Shown here one piece after another: positions 37,625-50,045 of a stretch of 64,000 nucleotides of DNA. Source of the stretch: Cryptomeria japonica (taxonomy: Eukaryota; Streptophyta; Pinopsida; Cupressales; Cupressaceae). Position 1 is the first letter of the stretch, and each line of letters opens with the position of its first letter. The stretch lies in assembly GCF_030272615.1 (NCBI RefSeq), contig NC_081405.1:155107613-155171612 (forward strand), in the 5' to 3' direction. The notes under the pieces were generated by a model. It was not told the origin of the DNA. It worked only from the letters and a program-made list of their open reading frames with translations, and ran no database searches. A program made the position numbers and the translations under genes.

Positions 37625-38110
37625 TTACCTGTGAACTAGAATATCTTGACCAAAGCCTAGTATTGATTTATTTTTAACACTTTGAGTAGGAAGGTGTATG
37701 GGTTCTAGAATACCTTCTTTTCTTTTTCCCATAGGACCTTTTCCTGTGTATCCCATCCTTTGCATGATTTTGAAACCTTTACCATATTGTTCTGTGGGTA
37801 CTTTGATGTTAAGAATGATTGCTTTAGATTTCTCGTCATCTTTGTAAAGCCAATTGAGTATATCCTTATCCTTTGTTTCATCAACTAGGGTTCCTACTTG
37901 TACAAATATTCCACCAAAGAGTTCAATGGGTTGTGAATATTTTTGTTTGGATGTCGATGGTTGTCCATGATATTTTGGTGAAACTGGCAATTTTGATAGG
38001 CATAAGGATGGTTCAAAAGAATATTCTCCCATAGCTTTATCTTTTAACTGAATCTTGTTCTCAAAATCTATTGATAAAGATTTGAGTTGGGTTTCATTGC
38101 TTGATGACAT
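37625..38110 (-). pseudogene. Gypsy gag-pro remnant with G-patch
   Basis: 161-residue minus-strand frame with a G-patch-like segment YGKGFKIMQRMGYTGKGPMG followed by KRKEGILEPI. G-patch domains sit near the protease of some plant Ty3/gypsy polyproteins and bind nucleic acid. No protease DTG/DSG is visible, and a full gag domain is absent upstream, so the 5' part of the element is deleted or rearranged. Confidence 0.65.
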
Positions 38111-39297
38111 AGAAGTGTAAAGTGGAAAATTTTACCTTAGCAATTTGCAACATAGAAAGGAGAAGTCACTAAGTCAATTCTCAATTGAAACCTTTACATT
38201 CAAAAGAGAGAATAAATCCACTAGATCTAAATCCTAAAGGAGATAAGGACTAAATACTAAATGGATTGAATTGATTTGATTCTCCTCTTTTGTAAATTGA
38301 ATTGTAAAAATATTGTAAAATACTGAGATTTGAGAGAAAATATGCGAAAATAGTGAGCTATAGATTCGAGATTTAGTCGTGCACCTGGATCTGAGAAGTA
38401 TGAGATGATTCAGAGTTCCTTCATGAAATCAGGAAAAATTTGTAGGGTCCATGTGTCCAAATAGGGGCGCCCTCCTATCAGTCCTCCGAACTTTCCGCAT
38501 GTCGAAAAAGGTTTTCCCGTCTTTGCGAATAAAGCTTAATTCTAGAAGTACAGTTGTGCACCTGTTTCCTGCAGATAGAAAGAAAGGGAAATGTGTTGGG
38601 AATGAGCGCTTGCCTTTGGTCAAGCCCCAGTTTGGAATCAACCTTGAATGAAATGTTGCAAATACTGAAGTAAATAATGGAAAGGTATACCTTATATCTA
38701 CAATGATTGATAATGATGTTGTGCTTCTTGAATGTAATCACATATGTTGTATGAAATGACATGAACATGACAAAACCCTAACACACACACATGCTTGCAA
38801 ATGAATGAGGTAATGTTGCTCCAATGGATGGATGAAGAATATGTAGCCTTAAAGAATGCTTGATGATGAATGCTTGAATCCTTGAATGATTGAATGTAGT
38901 CTCCTTTCCTTATGATTATCTCCACCTTATTGCCTTATGCCTGTATCTCCAAATGAGAGGGGAAAATCTCCTTATATACTGTCATGTTGTCAAACATATT
39001 AATTTTCTGACATAGGCCAACATAGGGGATTTATTTCTTGCTCACAATTGAAATAGGGCCAAGGGGGAGGGGCCTCAAGATAGGTCCTACCTAGGGAGAA
39101 CCAGGGAATGGCACCCTAGTCCTACCCCATTTTGGGCCAGAATCTAAGGGCTATGCAAGTTGTAAGATGCAAAAATCAGATTTGGTTGCATAAAAGAGGC
39201 ATAAACAGGTTGTGATCAAGCATGGGGATGAGACTGGTAAGGTGAGGGCCCAAAATGTGGTCAAAATTGCAAGGGGTGCAATTGTAGGATGCTACAT
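38111..39297 (-). mobile_element. Gypsy-type LTR fragment and leader
   Basis: At 39297 the minus strand begins TGTAGCATCCTACAATTGCA directly after a purine tract (AAAGTGGGGGCTAAA), the layout of a 3' LTR start. The sequence down to about 38650 would be that LTR; 38111-38650 may be leader of the neighbouring gypsy element. No second copy of this LTR type lies in the window. Confidence 0.45.
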
Positions 39298-42200
39298 TTA
39301 GCCCCCACTTTATCGGGAGTATGAGCTTACGCAAATAATCACAGTAAATTAGAAGAAAGTGAGATGAGAAAGATGAGGAATGTGGAGAAAAATCACAAGG
39401 AGTATAAGATATCACTAATTTTGAAGAACCAAGCCCCCAATATTAGGATCTTAACTCACTCAAACATATGCAAGGGCACATAAAAAGACACACAACAAAA
39501 GATAAGAATAAAAAAACAAGACCTTAAGGCAACTAGTCGAAGATACCTCGATATTAAAATGTCTCAACAAGTAATATCATTCTTGAAAAAAATGCCATCT
39601 CATGAACACAAGAGATCACACAAAAGAGAAAAGAAAGCATCATCCATGAACTATCAATAGAAAAGATATGATTTCATGAGAGGAAGAAGAGAGAGCATGA
39701 ATATACGCTAGATGTGTTATCCAGGTGATCCATGAGAAGAATGATGAGAAAGGGCATGGACTACTCACCCCTATATGTTTTTATCTAGGTGATCCATGTG
39801 GGGAAAGGACATGGAATACTCAACCCTAGATATTTTTATCTAGGTAATCCATGTGGAGAGGAGAGTAAGAATAGTCTAGCTATTTTTAGCTAGTTCCACC
39901 CATCCTCATGTGTGTGTGCAAATGATGTCTGGTTTCAAGTGTATAACACCCCATGTAAGAGTCTTTTCTCTATTTTTTAGTGTGCTTCAACTTGTTTAAG
40001 ACATGTAATGAGGATGAAGCATGAGAATGCAACAATCCCATATTGATGAATGAAATGAGGATTATGCATGAGGATGCAATAATCCCATGAATGATGGACA
40101 AAATAGAGATGAAACATGAGTATGCAACAATCCCATATTGATAATTGATAGTAAAAAATGCAACAAGGAGGCCACATATATGCCCCCCTCCTTAAGATGT
40201 CAACATAGTCCTATGTTGATATCTTAAGGAAGATGGAAACAAGGATACTCACCTTCAACACCAAGGAGATATATGCTAGTCAATAATGCATGCATTCCAA
40301 GATAGAAAGAAAGAATCCTGAGTAGGATTCGTTTCTTTAAGAAAGGAAGAGATAATTGTAAAAGATATATCTTGCAACAAGTGTAAAGGAATCCTTTTGA
40401 GGGATGTATGACTAATAAAGGATGAAGAGATATTTGCATAAAGAGATCTAACTCAAAGAATAGAGGAGGTCCTTAATAAAGATGACATCTTGGAAGGATA
40501 AGAGGACTAAGAATACACACCTTCTCCAAAGTGGATTCTTAGGATTGCACACTTTCACTAAGGATAGATATGTTGAATGCACATTCCTATAAAGCTTGTC
40601 TGTGATAGTTGAATCTGAAAGAATTCCTAAAAGGGTATCCAAAATAGTTCTTGGATTCTACAAATTTTGCCTAGAAGTACCCACTGTTTCAAAAGTGCTA
40701 AAGTAAATGCACTAAAACCTTTGTTGAATGTGCCACTAAAGATGTTGAATGCGCTAGTACATTGATCAAGGGTGCTAAAAGATATGTTGAATGAACCAAT
40801 AGAAAAATCATAAGCGTTAGAGGAATAATCAAATGCGCCACAGAAATGGTTAAATGCGCCACTCTGCTAGGTTTTCTTATTTTTTTCAATTTTTTTAATG
40901 TGATTCCCACTTTATTGGATTTTAGCAAGAGGTTTTTATGATATCCGACAAGAACACAACAAACACTCATGAACACAGTGGTAGATTTGTCTCTAATTTA
41001 AACATGAAGTGTATGTTCTTAAGGATATTTTCAAATCCCCCTTTTGTTTTCATTGGTTTGGAACAAGAAGACACATCAATCAGACTCTCTAATCTCAAGG
41101 GTCATCAATAATACCATAGCTCACGATTGATACTCTTTCAACTCAAACAACCCTGTCACACCCTAAGGTGCACCTATTTTTTTGCCTTTTGCTAGAATTT
41201 GAACCAAAGAGAATTGCTCCTCAATTGGCTCATTTTTGTGGGAGATGTATGGTGAGTGTCTTGGGGGGTGGATTCTTCCCCACCCTTGCACTATGATATT
41301 AATGATGTTTAGATAACTGACTTGGTTTGGCTTCTATTTCTTAAAGCTTTCTAGTATGGATTTCGTTTGAGTGGTCATAATCAACAACGTTCTCCACTCC
41401 GTTAAAGGAGGTCTCCTAGCTTGTAAAGGTTACACTCTACAAGTTTTGACACACCATATAGGCACTAAGGAAGACATAAAGTCATTATGATAGCATGTAA
41501 AACTCGTTGCTTGCAACTTTCATCACAAATATATTTGGTTATAGTGGCTTGGATTACTTGGCTTTAGTCATTCCCCAGTTAGGTCATTTCCCTCTCACCG
41601 ACCTTATGGGCTTCTAGGGAGGGAAAACCTGCTAAAGGTTGTATCTTAATTGCAATAAAAGAAAGAAAGAAAAAGAGTGAGTTCGGCCTTTTGATCACTC
41701 AATGATGGGGAGAGAATATACCTATCACATTTGAATCATAGTAGACAAGTTTGTTCTTTTTATCCCAATATTCCAATGTGATTTAATTGCTACTTGGAGA
41801 TGTTGCTCCAACAAGCACGGTGTTCTTTTTATCCCAGATATCAATGATGAATTGTTCTTTTTAAGCCCAAAATCACAATGTCTGAATTTTCATAAATCGT
41901 TTTGGAAATGAAACCTAGTCAATAAAAGAAAATTGTGAATTGAAGATTGCAACGATGAACTTTTGAGAAAATAAGAACTTGAACTTTGAAAATGTCTTGT
42001 TCTTTTTACCTTGCAAAATGAGATGTGAAGTGTTTCTTTTTACCACTTTATAACAAAAAGTAAAACTTGTTTTGTTCTTTTTACTTTGCACCAATGAGAA
42101 GTGTGAACTAATCTTGCAAGAAAATAAAGGTTTGTTTTGTAGTTCTTTTTAGCCTTTTTTTGCAAGAAAGTAAATGAGGTTCTTTTTAAAGCCAAAAAAA

Positions 42201-42544
42201 AGAGAATGTGATTCTTTTTACTTGCACCAAATGAAACATGAAGTTATTTTTAGCTTTTTGCAAGAAAGGTAATGCGAATTATTTTTACCAACTTTCAAAA
42301 AGCAAAGAATTTTTTTTTATTCTAAGTCCTTTAGAACCTGCACCAAAGATTAGTACCTGCAAAACCCTTCAAGAAGTTAGCTAAGATGGTGGGCTCACAA
42401 GCCTAATATTTTTCTTGATGTTACAATTTTTGTCTTTTTATTAGTTACAAAAGCGCTAGAGCGGAAAGCATATGCGCTACAGAAAAGTTTAAATGCCCTC
42501 CAAAACATGGCAAATGCACCACATAATATATCAAAAGTGCTACA
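39298..42544 (-). mobile_element. Gypsy-derived noncoding DNA
   Basis: No coding domain. It contains repeat blocks: TAGGTGATCCATG(T/A)G (39715-39860), ATGAGGATGCAATAATCCCA-like repeats (40010-40140), GTTGAATG(C/T)GC-type repeats (40690-40870), a block shared with 24250-24940 (41040-41650), and many copies of TTCTTTTTA(C/T)C (41755-42290). This resembles a long gypsy 3' noncoding tail, truncated. Confidence 0.5.
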
Positions 42545-42811
42545 CATTATAATTAAACAAAGAGAGGCAAAGCTTAAGACTTGATGAAATAGACTATAAT
42601 CTGGATGCATGAAACTTGGGATGATGGATAATGAGAGAAATGAGGCCTATTTATAGAAGAAATGGGAAAATGGATGGTTAACATTGAGTAATCTTAACAA
42701 GGGCTAGGATTGAATGATCCTCAATCCATGTGACAATTTCAAATCAATCCCATTTTGACAAGTGTTAACATGAGAAGGCTTGAGAGGAGAGGACATAAAT
42801 AGGTGTCTACA
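42545..42811 (-). repeat. Gypsy LTR fragment, partner of 13726-13980
   Basis: Nearly identical to 13726-13980 (for example AGGCAAAGCTTAAGACTTGA and CTGGATGCATGAAACTTGGG), then jumps to an LTR terminus (minus strand TGTAGACACCTATTTATGTC). Relative to the LTR at 13554-15442 about 1.44 kb is missing. It may be the 5' LTR of the complex at 13.5-42.8 kb, carrying an internal deletion. Confidence 0.65.
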
Positions 42812-45800
42812 CCTATAAAATTGAAAAGTACATACATGACACTTTTTTGTTTTAAGTTTGCACTTGTTTTACCACCTCTTTTAATTGGTACAATTAGGAC
42901 CATTTTGATCCCGTTGGAATGTAAATTGTCCCTAAATCATCGTCTCTCCCTCATAATTGATCCCTCTCACAAAAAATTCCTTGTTTCTATTTTTCTCAAT
43001 CTCTCTACCATCAAGGAAATAAGTGTGCCACACTCTTACCACTTGGATAGAATCATGCACAAAAATGTGTCATGCATTCAAACTTCTTATCATCCAAATG
43101 CCTACCTTTTCACAAATCCTAAATTTTAATCTTCCTCTAATAATCAAATCAAGTTTTGGATTGATTATAAAGTGGTATGGGTTAATAAATAAATCATTCA
43201 ACACTCACCACACACCCATCTATTTACATACACTCTCCCTAGCATCAAAAATATTTTTTTAGCTATACAAAATTTCCATTTTCTACACATCACCAACTTT
43301 CATTGGTACAACCTCACTTGCGACTAAGGCCTTACACGCCTAAAAACCTACATTATGCTATTATTGTTGAGGAGAAACATGGATTTGACTAAGGTAGGTC
43401 CAAAAATGTGGTGTAGGCATAAAGTTATTCCATTTTCTAGCATTTGCAAGTGTAGGACTAGGAATTAAATTTTAGGTTAGATGCAATACTTTAAATTAGA
43501 AAGTATGGAGGAAGTGATCATACCAATATATGATACCTGTAGGCACCTAAAAATCACTCATGTCTTGATTATTCTCTAAGACCTTGATTTCATCCCTAAG
43601 ATCTTTGATTATTTCCTAAAATTAATTAATTCATTACCAAGTATAGATCTTATCCAATACTCTAGTTATTCCTAATTTTGCTCAAGTCCTAATCCATTTT
43701 TTCATATGTCCTAACTCACTATCCTAAGTCTTAATTTGTATTTCATAACCTCTTCCACATAAATTGAATTAATTAAATTCATTAAAATTCTCCACAAAAC
43801 CACCCAAAATTTAAAAAAATAAAAATTCCCTTTTCTACTCCTCCCATCTCACATGCAATCCTACCTCTCAAACATCAAATTTGAATTTAATAATTCTTCA
43901 TTATTCTCCACCCTTCATCTCCCAACTACCCAACCAAATTGATCTAGATTTTCTATCCCTCATCAAATCTCCATTGTTGAGTTATGGTGTCAGTGTGAGT
44001 ACAACTTTCCATTCATTCTTAAGAAAATCTACCTTCATAATATAATTGGGATCAAAATTTGACAAACTACTTCAAGAGAAAGCTAAAGGAAGCCATTGAA
44101 ATAAATAACCATCCCACTAACCTCAATCGTGATGAAGTGCATGGCTTAAGTATTTCATGGTAACCTTTGCTTCTTTTATGAAGGTCAACAATACCCTTTT
44201 GTCGTAGCCTTGTACTTTGTGCACCTTCTAACTCCACCCTTCCCCTTTCTTTTTATTTCGCTCAGGTTTGCAACCAACCCATTTTTATCTCCTTATGCTC
44301 TTTGTCATCTTGATGATGGATCACAAAGTGTGATTCAAAGTGTTGATAAGAAAAAAATATACACATAATCTAATCCTAAAGCTGCTAGAATAATATAATT
44401 CATGGATTGTGGAAATCTACTACTATCTTGTTTTGGTTTATTCATTTTGTTTTTTCGTTTTGTTGCTCTAATTGAGGTTGCATTTGATATAGATTAAGAT
44501 TTTAATATTTTTTTTGAAATCTCCATTTTAATTATACTTGATGTTGACAATGCTAACATGCTTGGTGGGATCCCTTGTCCCTATTAATATTTGTTTGCAA
44601 GTGTTTTATTGAAGGTTTTGGATGCATTTTTTTAGAGATTTTTTGAGATGAATCCTTTTGCAAGGGTCCTCCTAAATTGAAATCAACCTCCCCTTTGAGT
44701 TTGAAGCAACAAGTAGGCAAATATTAATATATAATACTTGATATTTTGGTAGGAGGAAAATTTTGCAATTTTATTGTTTCCACCCTTTTACCTTATATAT
44801 CTTTACATCCATACAAGCATTATTTTCCATAAGTTTATGAATTGAATTTATCCTATCTAAAAATTTTAGGCTCTAGAAAATGGGTTCACTTTTCGTGTAA
44901 AGTTCATATCATAATACATTAATTACTCTTTTAACTTTTTCCCAAAATGGTCGTTTTGAGTTTTGGTGTCTGAATTATTTTATAGTTTTTTTTAATTCAA
45001 TTAATATATCAAGAGTCACTTAATGGTTTATACTATATGGTTTATGCTATAGATATGTTGTGTATATTCATGGGACACCTAACACCTACTAGATTGAGGA
45101 AAATGTAATTGTCATGATGAGTAGGCAACTAAGTCTCCATAGTAGGAATTAGAACAACCAATTCTTCTACCTTCAAATAAGTTTGAACAAGAATTTAAAA
45201 AAAAATTAAATGCAATCTAAAAAAATGTATTTTATTGGGTTGTTTGGGTTTTATACAGTTATGCACCATATTTCTTTGATTCATACCAAATTTCTATGCT
45301 TCTTATTCAACATCCAAATTTTGGAGAAGTTAGGAAGGAGTAAATGGATGGGTTGCGTTGAAAAGAGAAGTGGAAGAGGAATGGTATTTTACGAAAGAAA
45401 AGAAGATTCAAAATTCCATATGTGAATCAGTAATTTAAGTTGCAGAACAAGATAGGCAGGGTCCATAGTATACAGATCAAGTTTGTGTGGTGGATTCAAA
45501 GGAAAAACCAGATTGCAAAGAAGAATGTTGGTGCAAAAAGTTGGAATGGTAAACAAAGGAGTAAAGATACTTTGCGTGGTGAAGATAATTTTAGTGCAAA
45601 AGATAAATTAATGAGTTATGAGTGCAAGTTTTGAAATTTGATTTAAAAAAGCAATAGAGTAAATGCATTTGTAAAATTGTAATAAAATAAAGTAAATAGT
45701 GAAAGCAAAGAGTGTGAAAATGATAAAAATACCTTATTGATTGAGGTAAAATAAGGAGAATTTCAGAAACTGGACTCGGAGAGTCCTAGGTTTGATATGG

Positions 45801-46889
45801 GAGTTGATGAGGATGGAGAAGATCTCCTACTACGAGAGGAGATAAAGAAGATAGAGGAATTATTTGCAGTAGAAGAAAGTGTGGTAGTTGTTATAGATGA
45901 AGATGTTGCAATGATAGATCTTGAGGAGATTGCAACAAATAAAGAAGATAAAGAGGGTTTGTTGCCAACAAAAGAAGAGTGGCTTGAAAAAGTTTATTGG
46001 TGGAAATGAGAAGACAAGTGTCACAAAAAAAGGACAAGAAGATGAATATTGCAGCCGATGGTGATGAGGGAAAAAATGCAGTAGTGAACGAAGAGGCAAA
46101 CATTATTATGTTTTGTGATGAAATTCATTTTCCTTCATTTGCAATATCGAGGGTTGAAGAGTGTGAATAAGAGAAGATGGAAATTTTCAAATTCCATGGA
46201 GTTATAGGTGCATATTTGTATGAAAAATGTTACAGGTTGCTATGTGGATGATGCAAGATTTTGGTGGAGGGGGCTGGTTAATGGTGGGTTGCATCCCACA
46301 AAGGAGGAGAGGAGAGGGGAAATTATTTGGAGGATGAGGATTGTTCATGGTGAACGTAAGTCCATAAAAGGAAAGAAGAAGAATCACACACTTGGTGGAA
46401 GATAGCCAGTGTATCGAAAAGATGTTGGAAGAAGCCAAAGAGAAAAAGAAAAATCATGGTACCTATTCCCAACATAGGATTATGTTGCAAATAATTTATA
46501 ACTTGAAAGGGTAGTCCTACTACTAAACTCCATTTGTGAGTTATGCTCATGAATCTTCCTACTCAATGTGTCTGATGCAGGTGAATTTAGGAAAGGATTT
46601 CAAATCTGACATCAATTTAGTTTGCAATCTACCTTGCAAAGACAACACAATATACCAAGAAGAAAATAATTGCAAAAGATATTAAAATTACAACAATGCA
46701 TGGGATGCGATATGAAAATTCATGAACTTTGGATATCCAATGATAAAAGAAGGAAATGAAGAGATAGCACTCAAGAGGATAGGGAAAAAAAAACACTATA
46801 TGAAGAAAAGAAAACAATGACTTTGCTAAGCACGAGTTAGAGGAGACAACGCAGCCATTGGAGAAAGGAGAGGTTTTGCATAGGTGGAA
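42812..46889. other. Intergenic, AT-rich, possible LTR fragment
   Basis: No recognised gene. At about 43548 TGTAGGCACCTAAAAATCAC has the look of another gypsy LTR start, but no partner is seen. Frames at 45440-45634 (Lys-rich) and 45797-46009 (acidic, with EEIKKIEELFAVEESVVVVI) match nothing I recognise and may be chance or old retroelement coding sequence. Confidence 0.45.
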
Positions 46890-46894
46890 CAAAG

Positions 46895-47190
46895 TGTTGG
46901 AAGTGAAGTCCAACAAACTCCTTCCACTTTGCCGCCAAAACCTTTGGCTCTTCAACTTTTGTTGTAAATCTCTTTAAGAGTTGTTTGAATATCATTGTTG
47001 TGTGTATTTTGAAGCTACTTGCAACTATGTATGTACAAACCAGAATTGGTCATCAATAAATTGGTTCCCCTGTTTTAAGTGTGGACGTAGGCAATTTGCC
47101 GAACCACGATAAATTATATGTCTCTTTTGTCTCTATTTGTGAATTCATTGTTCAGTTTTGTGCTCTTCTAATTCGCTTTAAATCCTAACA
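46895..47190 (+). repeat. Copia 2 5' LTR
   Basis: 296 bp, TG...CA ends, same length as the 3' LTR, preceded by the CAAAG duplication. Confidence 0.95.
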
Positions 47191-47250
47191 ATTAGTATCA
47201 GAGCAAGGTTAGATCGTTGTTAAGATTTCGGTGGTTGAAATTCTGGAATC

Positions 47251-48060
47251 ATGGAAGAAGCGAAGATAGAGAAGTTCTCCGGTCAGAACTTCGGGTTATG
47301 GAAGGTGCAGATGGAGTCTTTGCTGATAAAGCAAGACCTTTCACTTGCACTTGAAGGGAAAGCAAAGAAGCCAACTATGATGGCTGATGAAGAATGAGAA
47401 AAATTAGACAAGAAGGCAAGAGTGAAAACTTTTCTCTTGCTATCCAACAATGTTCTCTTCAATGTCACGAGTTAAGCAACAATGAAAGATGTATGGGATA
47501 AACTCACAACCATGTATGAAATGGCGTTGAATGCAAATAAAGTGTTTATCATGAAGCGGTTGTACAAGATTAAGATGAAGGAAGGTTGCGTAATGGAAAA
47601 TCACATTAATGAATTTAATACATTGATTAGTCAAGCAAATTCGGTGGGGATGTCACAAGATGATGAGAGCAAGGTTTTTCTTTTATTATGCTCTTTACCA
47701 AGCAGCCGGGATGGTGTTGTGACAACAGTGGGCACATCGATATCCGGTAAAAAATAAATTAGTTTTTAATGATGTAGCAGCTACTCTTCTCAGCGAGGAT
47801 TTAAGAAGATAGAATGAAGAATCTTCATCTGGTGAAGCCTTAATGGTGGTAAGCACTGAAAAATAGAGGTAGGAGCCATAATAGAAGCATAAATAATTAT
47901 CATAGACGTTCAAAATCAGCAAGGAGATCGAAGTCTAGAAACATAAATGGTGATTGTTGGTTTTGTGGCAAATCTGGTCATGTAAAGAAGGATTGTAGAA
48001 ACTACAAAAGGGCACAAGAGAAGGTGTGGGACAACGAAGAAAATACAATCTATGATAAAG
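47251..48060 (+). pseudogene. Copia 2 gag remnant
   Basis: Starts MEEAKIEKFSGQNFGLWKVQ (ATG 47251), then the UBN2-like core with VWDKLTTMYEM, MKRLYKIKM and LLCSLPSSRDG. An intact CCHC zinc knuckle follows, CWFCGKSGHVKKDC, near 47956-48000. Stops at 47395 (TGA), 47473 (TAA) and 47810 (TAG), plus a one-base slip at the A run near 47750. Confidence 0.88.
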
Positions 48061-49380
48061 ATGATAGTGTACTAATTCTTTCAACAACCAAAACTACTTC
48101 GGATTCATGGGTACTTGATTCTGGTGCTTCCCATCATGCTACCTCATGCCTTGAAGTATTCATTAACTACAAAGGTCACTTTGGAAATGTTTTCTTAGGA
48201 GATAACAAAGCTTGCAAAATTATAGGCAAGGGTGATGTGTTGATACCATTAGAAGGTGGTAAAACATGGCTGCTCAAAGATGTTTGACATGTCCCACAAT
48301 TGAAGCAAAATTTGATATCCGTTGGACAACTCTTCGATCAAGGTCTTAATGTGAATTTTCTTCCGGATACTTGGAAGGTAACTCATGGTACCATGCTGAT
48401 TGCAAATGACAATAAATTGGGTAGTCTCTATATATTTAAGACTCATGGTGAACTGGGAGCTGCAATGGTGGTTGAGGACAGCAAAGATGATCTTTGGCAT
48501 CAAAGGCTTTGGCATATTAGCAAGAAAGGGCTCCATGTTATGCACACAAGAAATTAGCTTCTGGGTCTCAAACTTGTCAACTTATCCTTTTGTGAACATT
48601 GTCTTTATGGCAAACAAAAGTGAGTCATTTTTTTGAAAGGTGAGCATGATATGAAGACAACACCACTGGAGCTTGTATACTCGGATGTTTTTGGGCCTAT
48701 CGAGGTAACCTCCATTGGAGGAGCTAACTATTTTGTCACCTTTCTTGATGATTGTACAAGGAAAGTATGGATTTATATGCTCTCTAAGAAATTTGAAGTT
48801 TTCTCAAAATTAAAATTTTTTAAAGCTTTAGTTGAAAATCAGATTGGGCATAAGATTAAGTGTCTACAAACAGATACTGGTGGAGAATTTTGTTCACATG
48901 AATTTGACGGTTTTTGTGCTGATAATGGGATTAGAATAATTAAGGTTGTTGCTTTCACTCCTCAAGAAAATGGTGCAGCCGAGAGGATGAACAAGACAAT
49001 CCTTGAAAAGGCATGATGTATGTTATCAAAAGCAGGTCTAGGAAAGGATTTTTAGGTAGAGGCTTATAACACAATAGTATATTTGATCAACCGAAGTCCC
49101 TCATCTAAATTAGACTTTGGTATTCCAGAAGAGGAATGGCAAGGGAAGAGGATTTCATACTAGCATCTTCACGTGTTTAGATGTGAAGCTTTCTCACATA
49201 TACCCAAGGAGAAAAGAACCAAATTGGATCCCAAGTCATAGAAGTGTATTTTCATTGGGTATGGCAAAGAGCAATTTGGTTTCAGGTTGTGGGATCTGGT
49301 TAATAGAAAAAATATTCGTAGTAGGGATGCAATTTTTCATGAGACTTATTTCCCTGCACTGCAAGGTTCAAATAAATGAG
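48061..49380 (+). pseudogene. Copia 2 protease-integrase remnant
   Basis: Protease active site WVLDSGASHHAT is intact. After a stop at 48285 (TGA where HVPQLKQNLISVGQL would be preceded by Arg) comes the zinc region DDLWHQRLWHISKKGLHV ... CEHCLYGKQK. The integrase keeps all three acidic residues: LVYSDVFGP, TDTGGEF and NGAAERMNK. Further stops at 49014 (TGA) and 49053 (TAG), and a frame change near 49130. Confidence 0.88.
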
Positions 49381-50045
49381 GTAAAGAGTATGTTCCTCTG
49401 TCTCTGTTTCAAAATTATTCTAAATCTATCGATGCTCTGCCTCATATCTCTCATCCAGTGGGAGCCCCTATGTCATCTACCACAGTTTAATACAATTCTA
49501 AGACCTCTAACCAGACTGAGAATGATGAAGAAGAAAGCATTTATCATGACTTCTCACAACCATTTGAAATAGCACACCATGGAACAGGGGGTCCGAATAA
49601 CATATCACAACCTTCCTTAGAACCATCACGGGCTTGCAAGAAGACTATTGAAGGCATCTTCAACCCGGTTGTGTCGTTGTCTGCACAATGCCACAGACTA
49701 AGTCATGGCAATTCCACCCCACACAACGCAACTCTCCACACCTCACTCACGGGTTCATCGCCTCAACACACCTCACATGCCGTTGGTGGTGGTCTCATGG
49801 AAGACCATTCATGTGGTCTCCACTCATAGCACAGGTGACACACATCGACCATGGAGGATGCTTCTATGACTGCATACTGCAGCGACCAGCTTCCTCGCAG
49901 TGTGGACAATAATCTACATGTCTCATGTGGACTTCATCCTCCCAGCCTTATGCACAATTATGAGGTTGATCGCCCTACAGAAAGTAAAATTCACCATGGG
50001 CATCAACCATTAAATATAAGAAACATTGATTTGCATAAATAGAGA
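49381..50045 (+). pseudogene. Copia 2 linker between integrase and RT
   Basis: Decayed low-conservation linker in several frames; no motif. Its position between integrase and RT is where copia polyproteins are most variable. Confidence 0.5.

Noticed and set aside
46208-46405. Frame containing YVDD (GCYVDDARFWW)
   Set aside because: Surrounding residues do not match any reverse transcriptase; chance occurrence.
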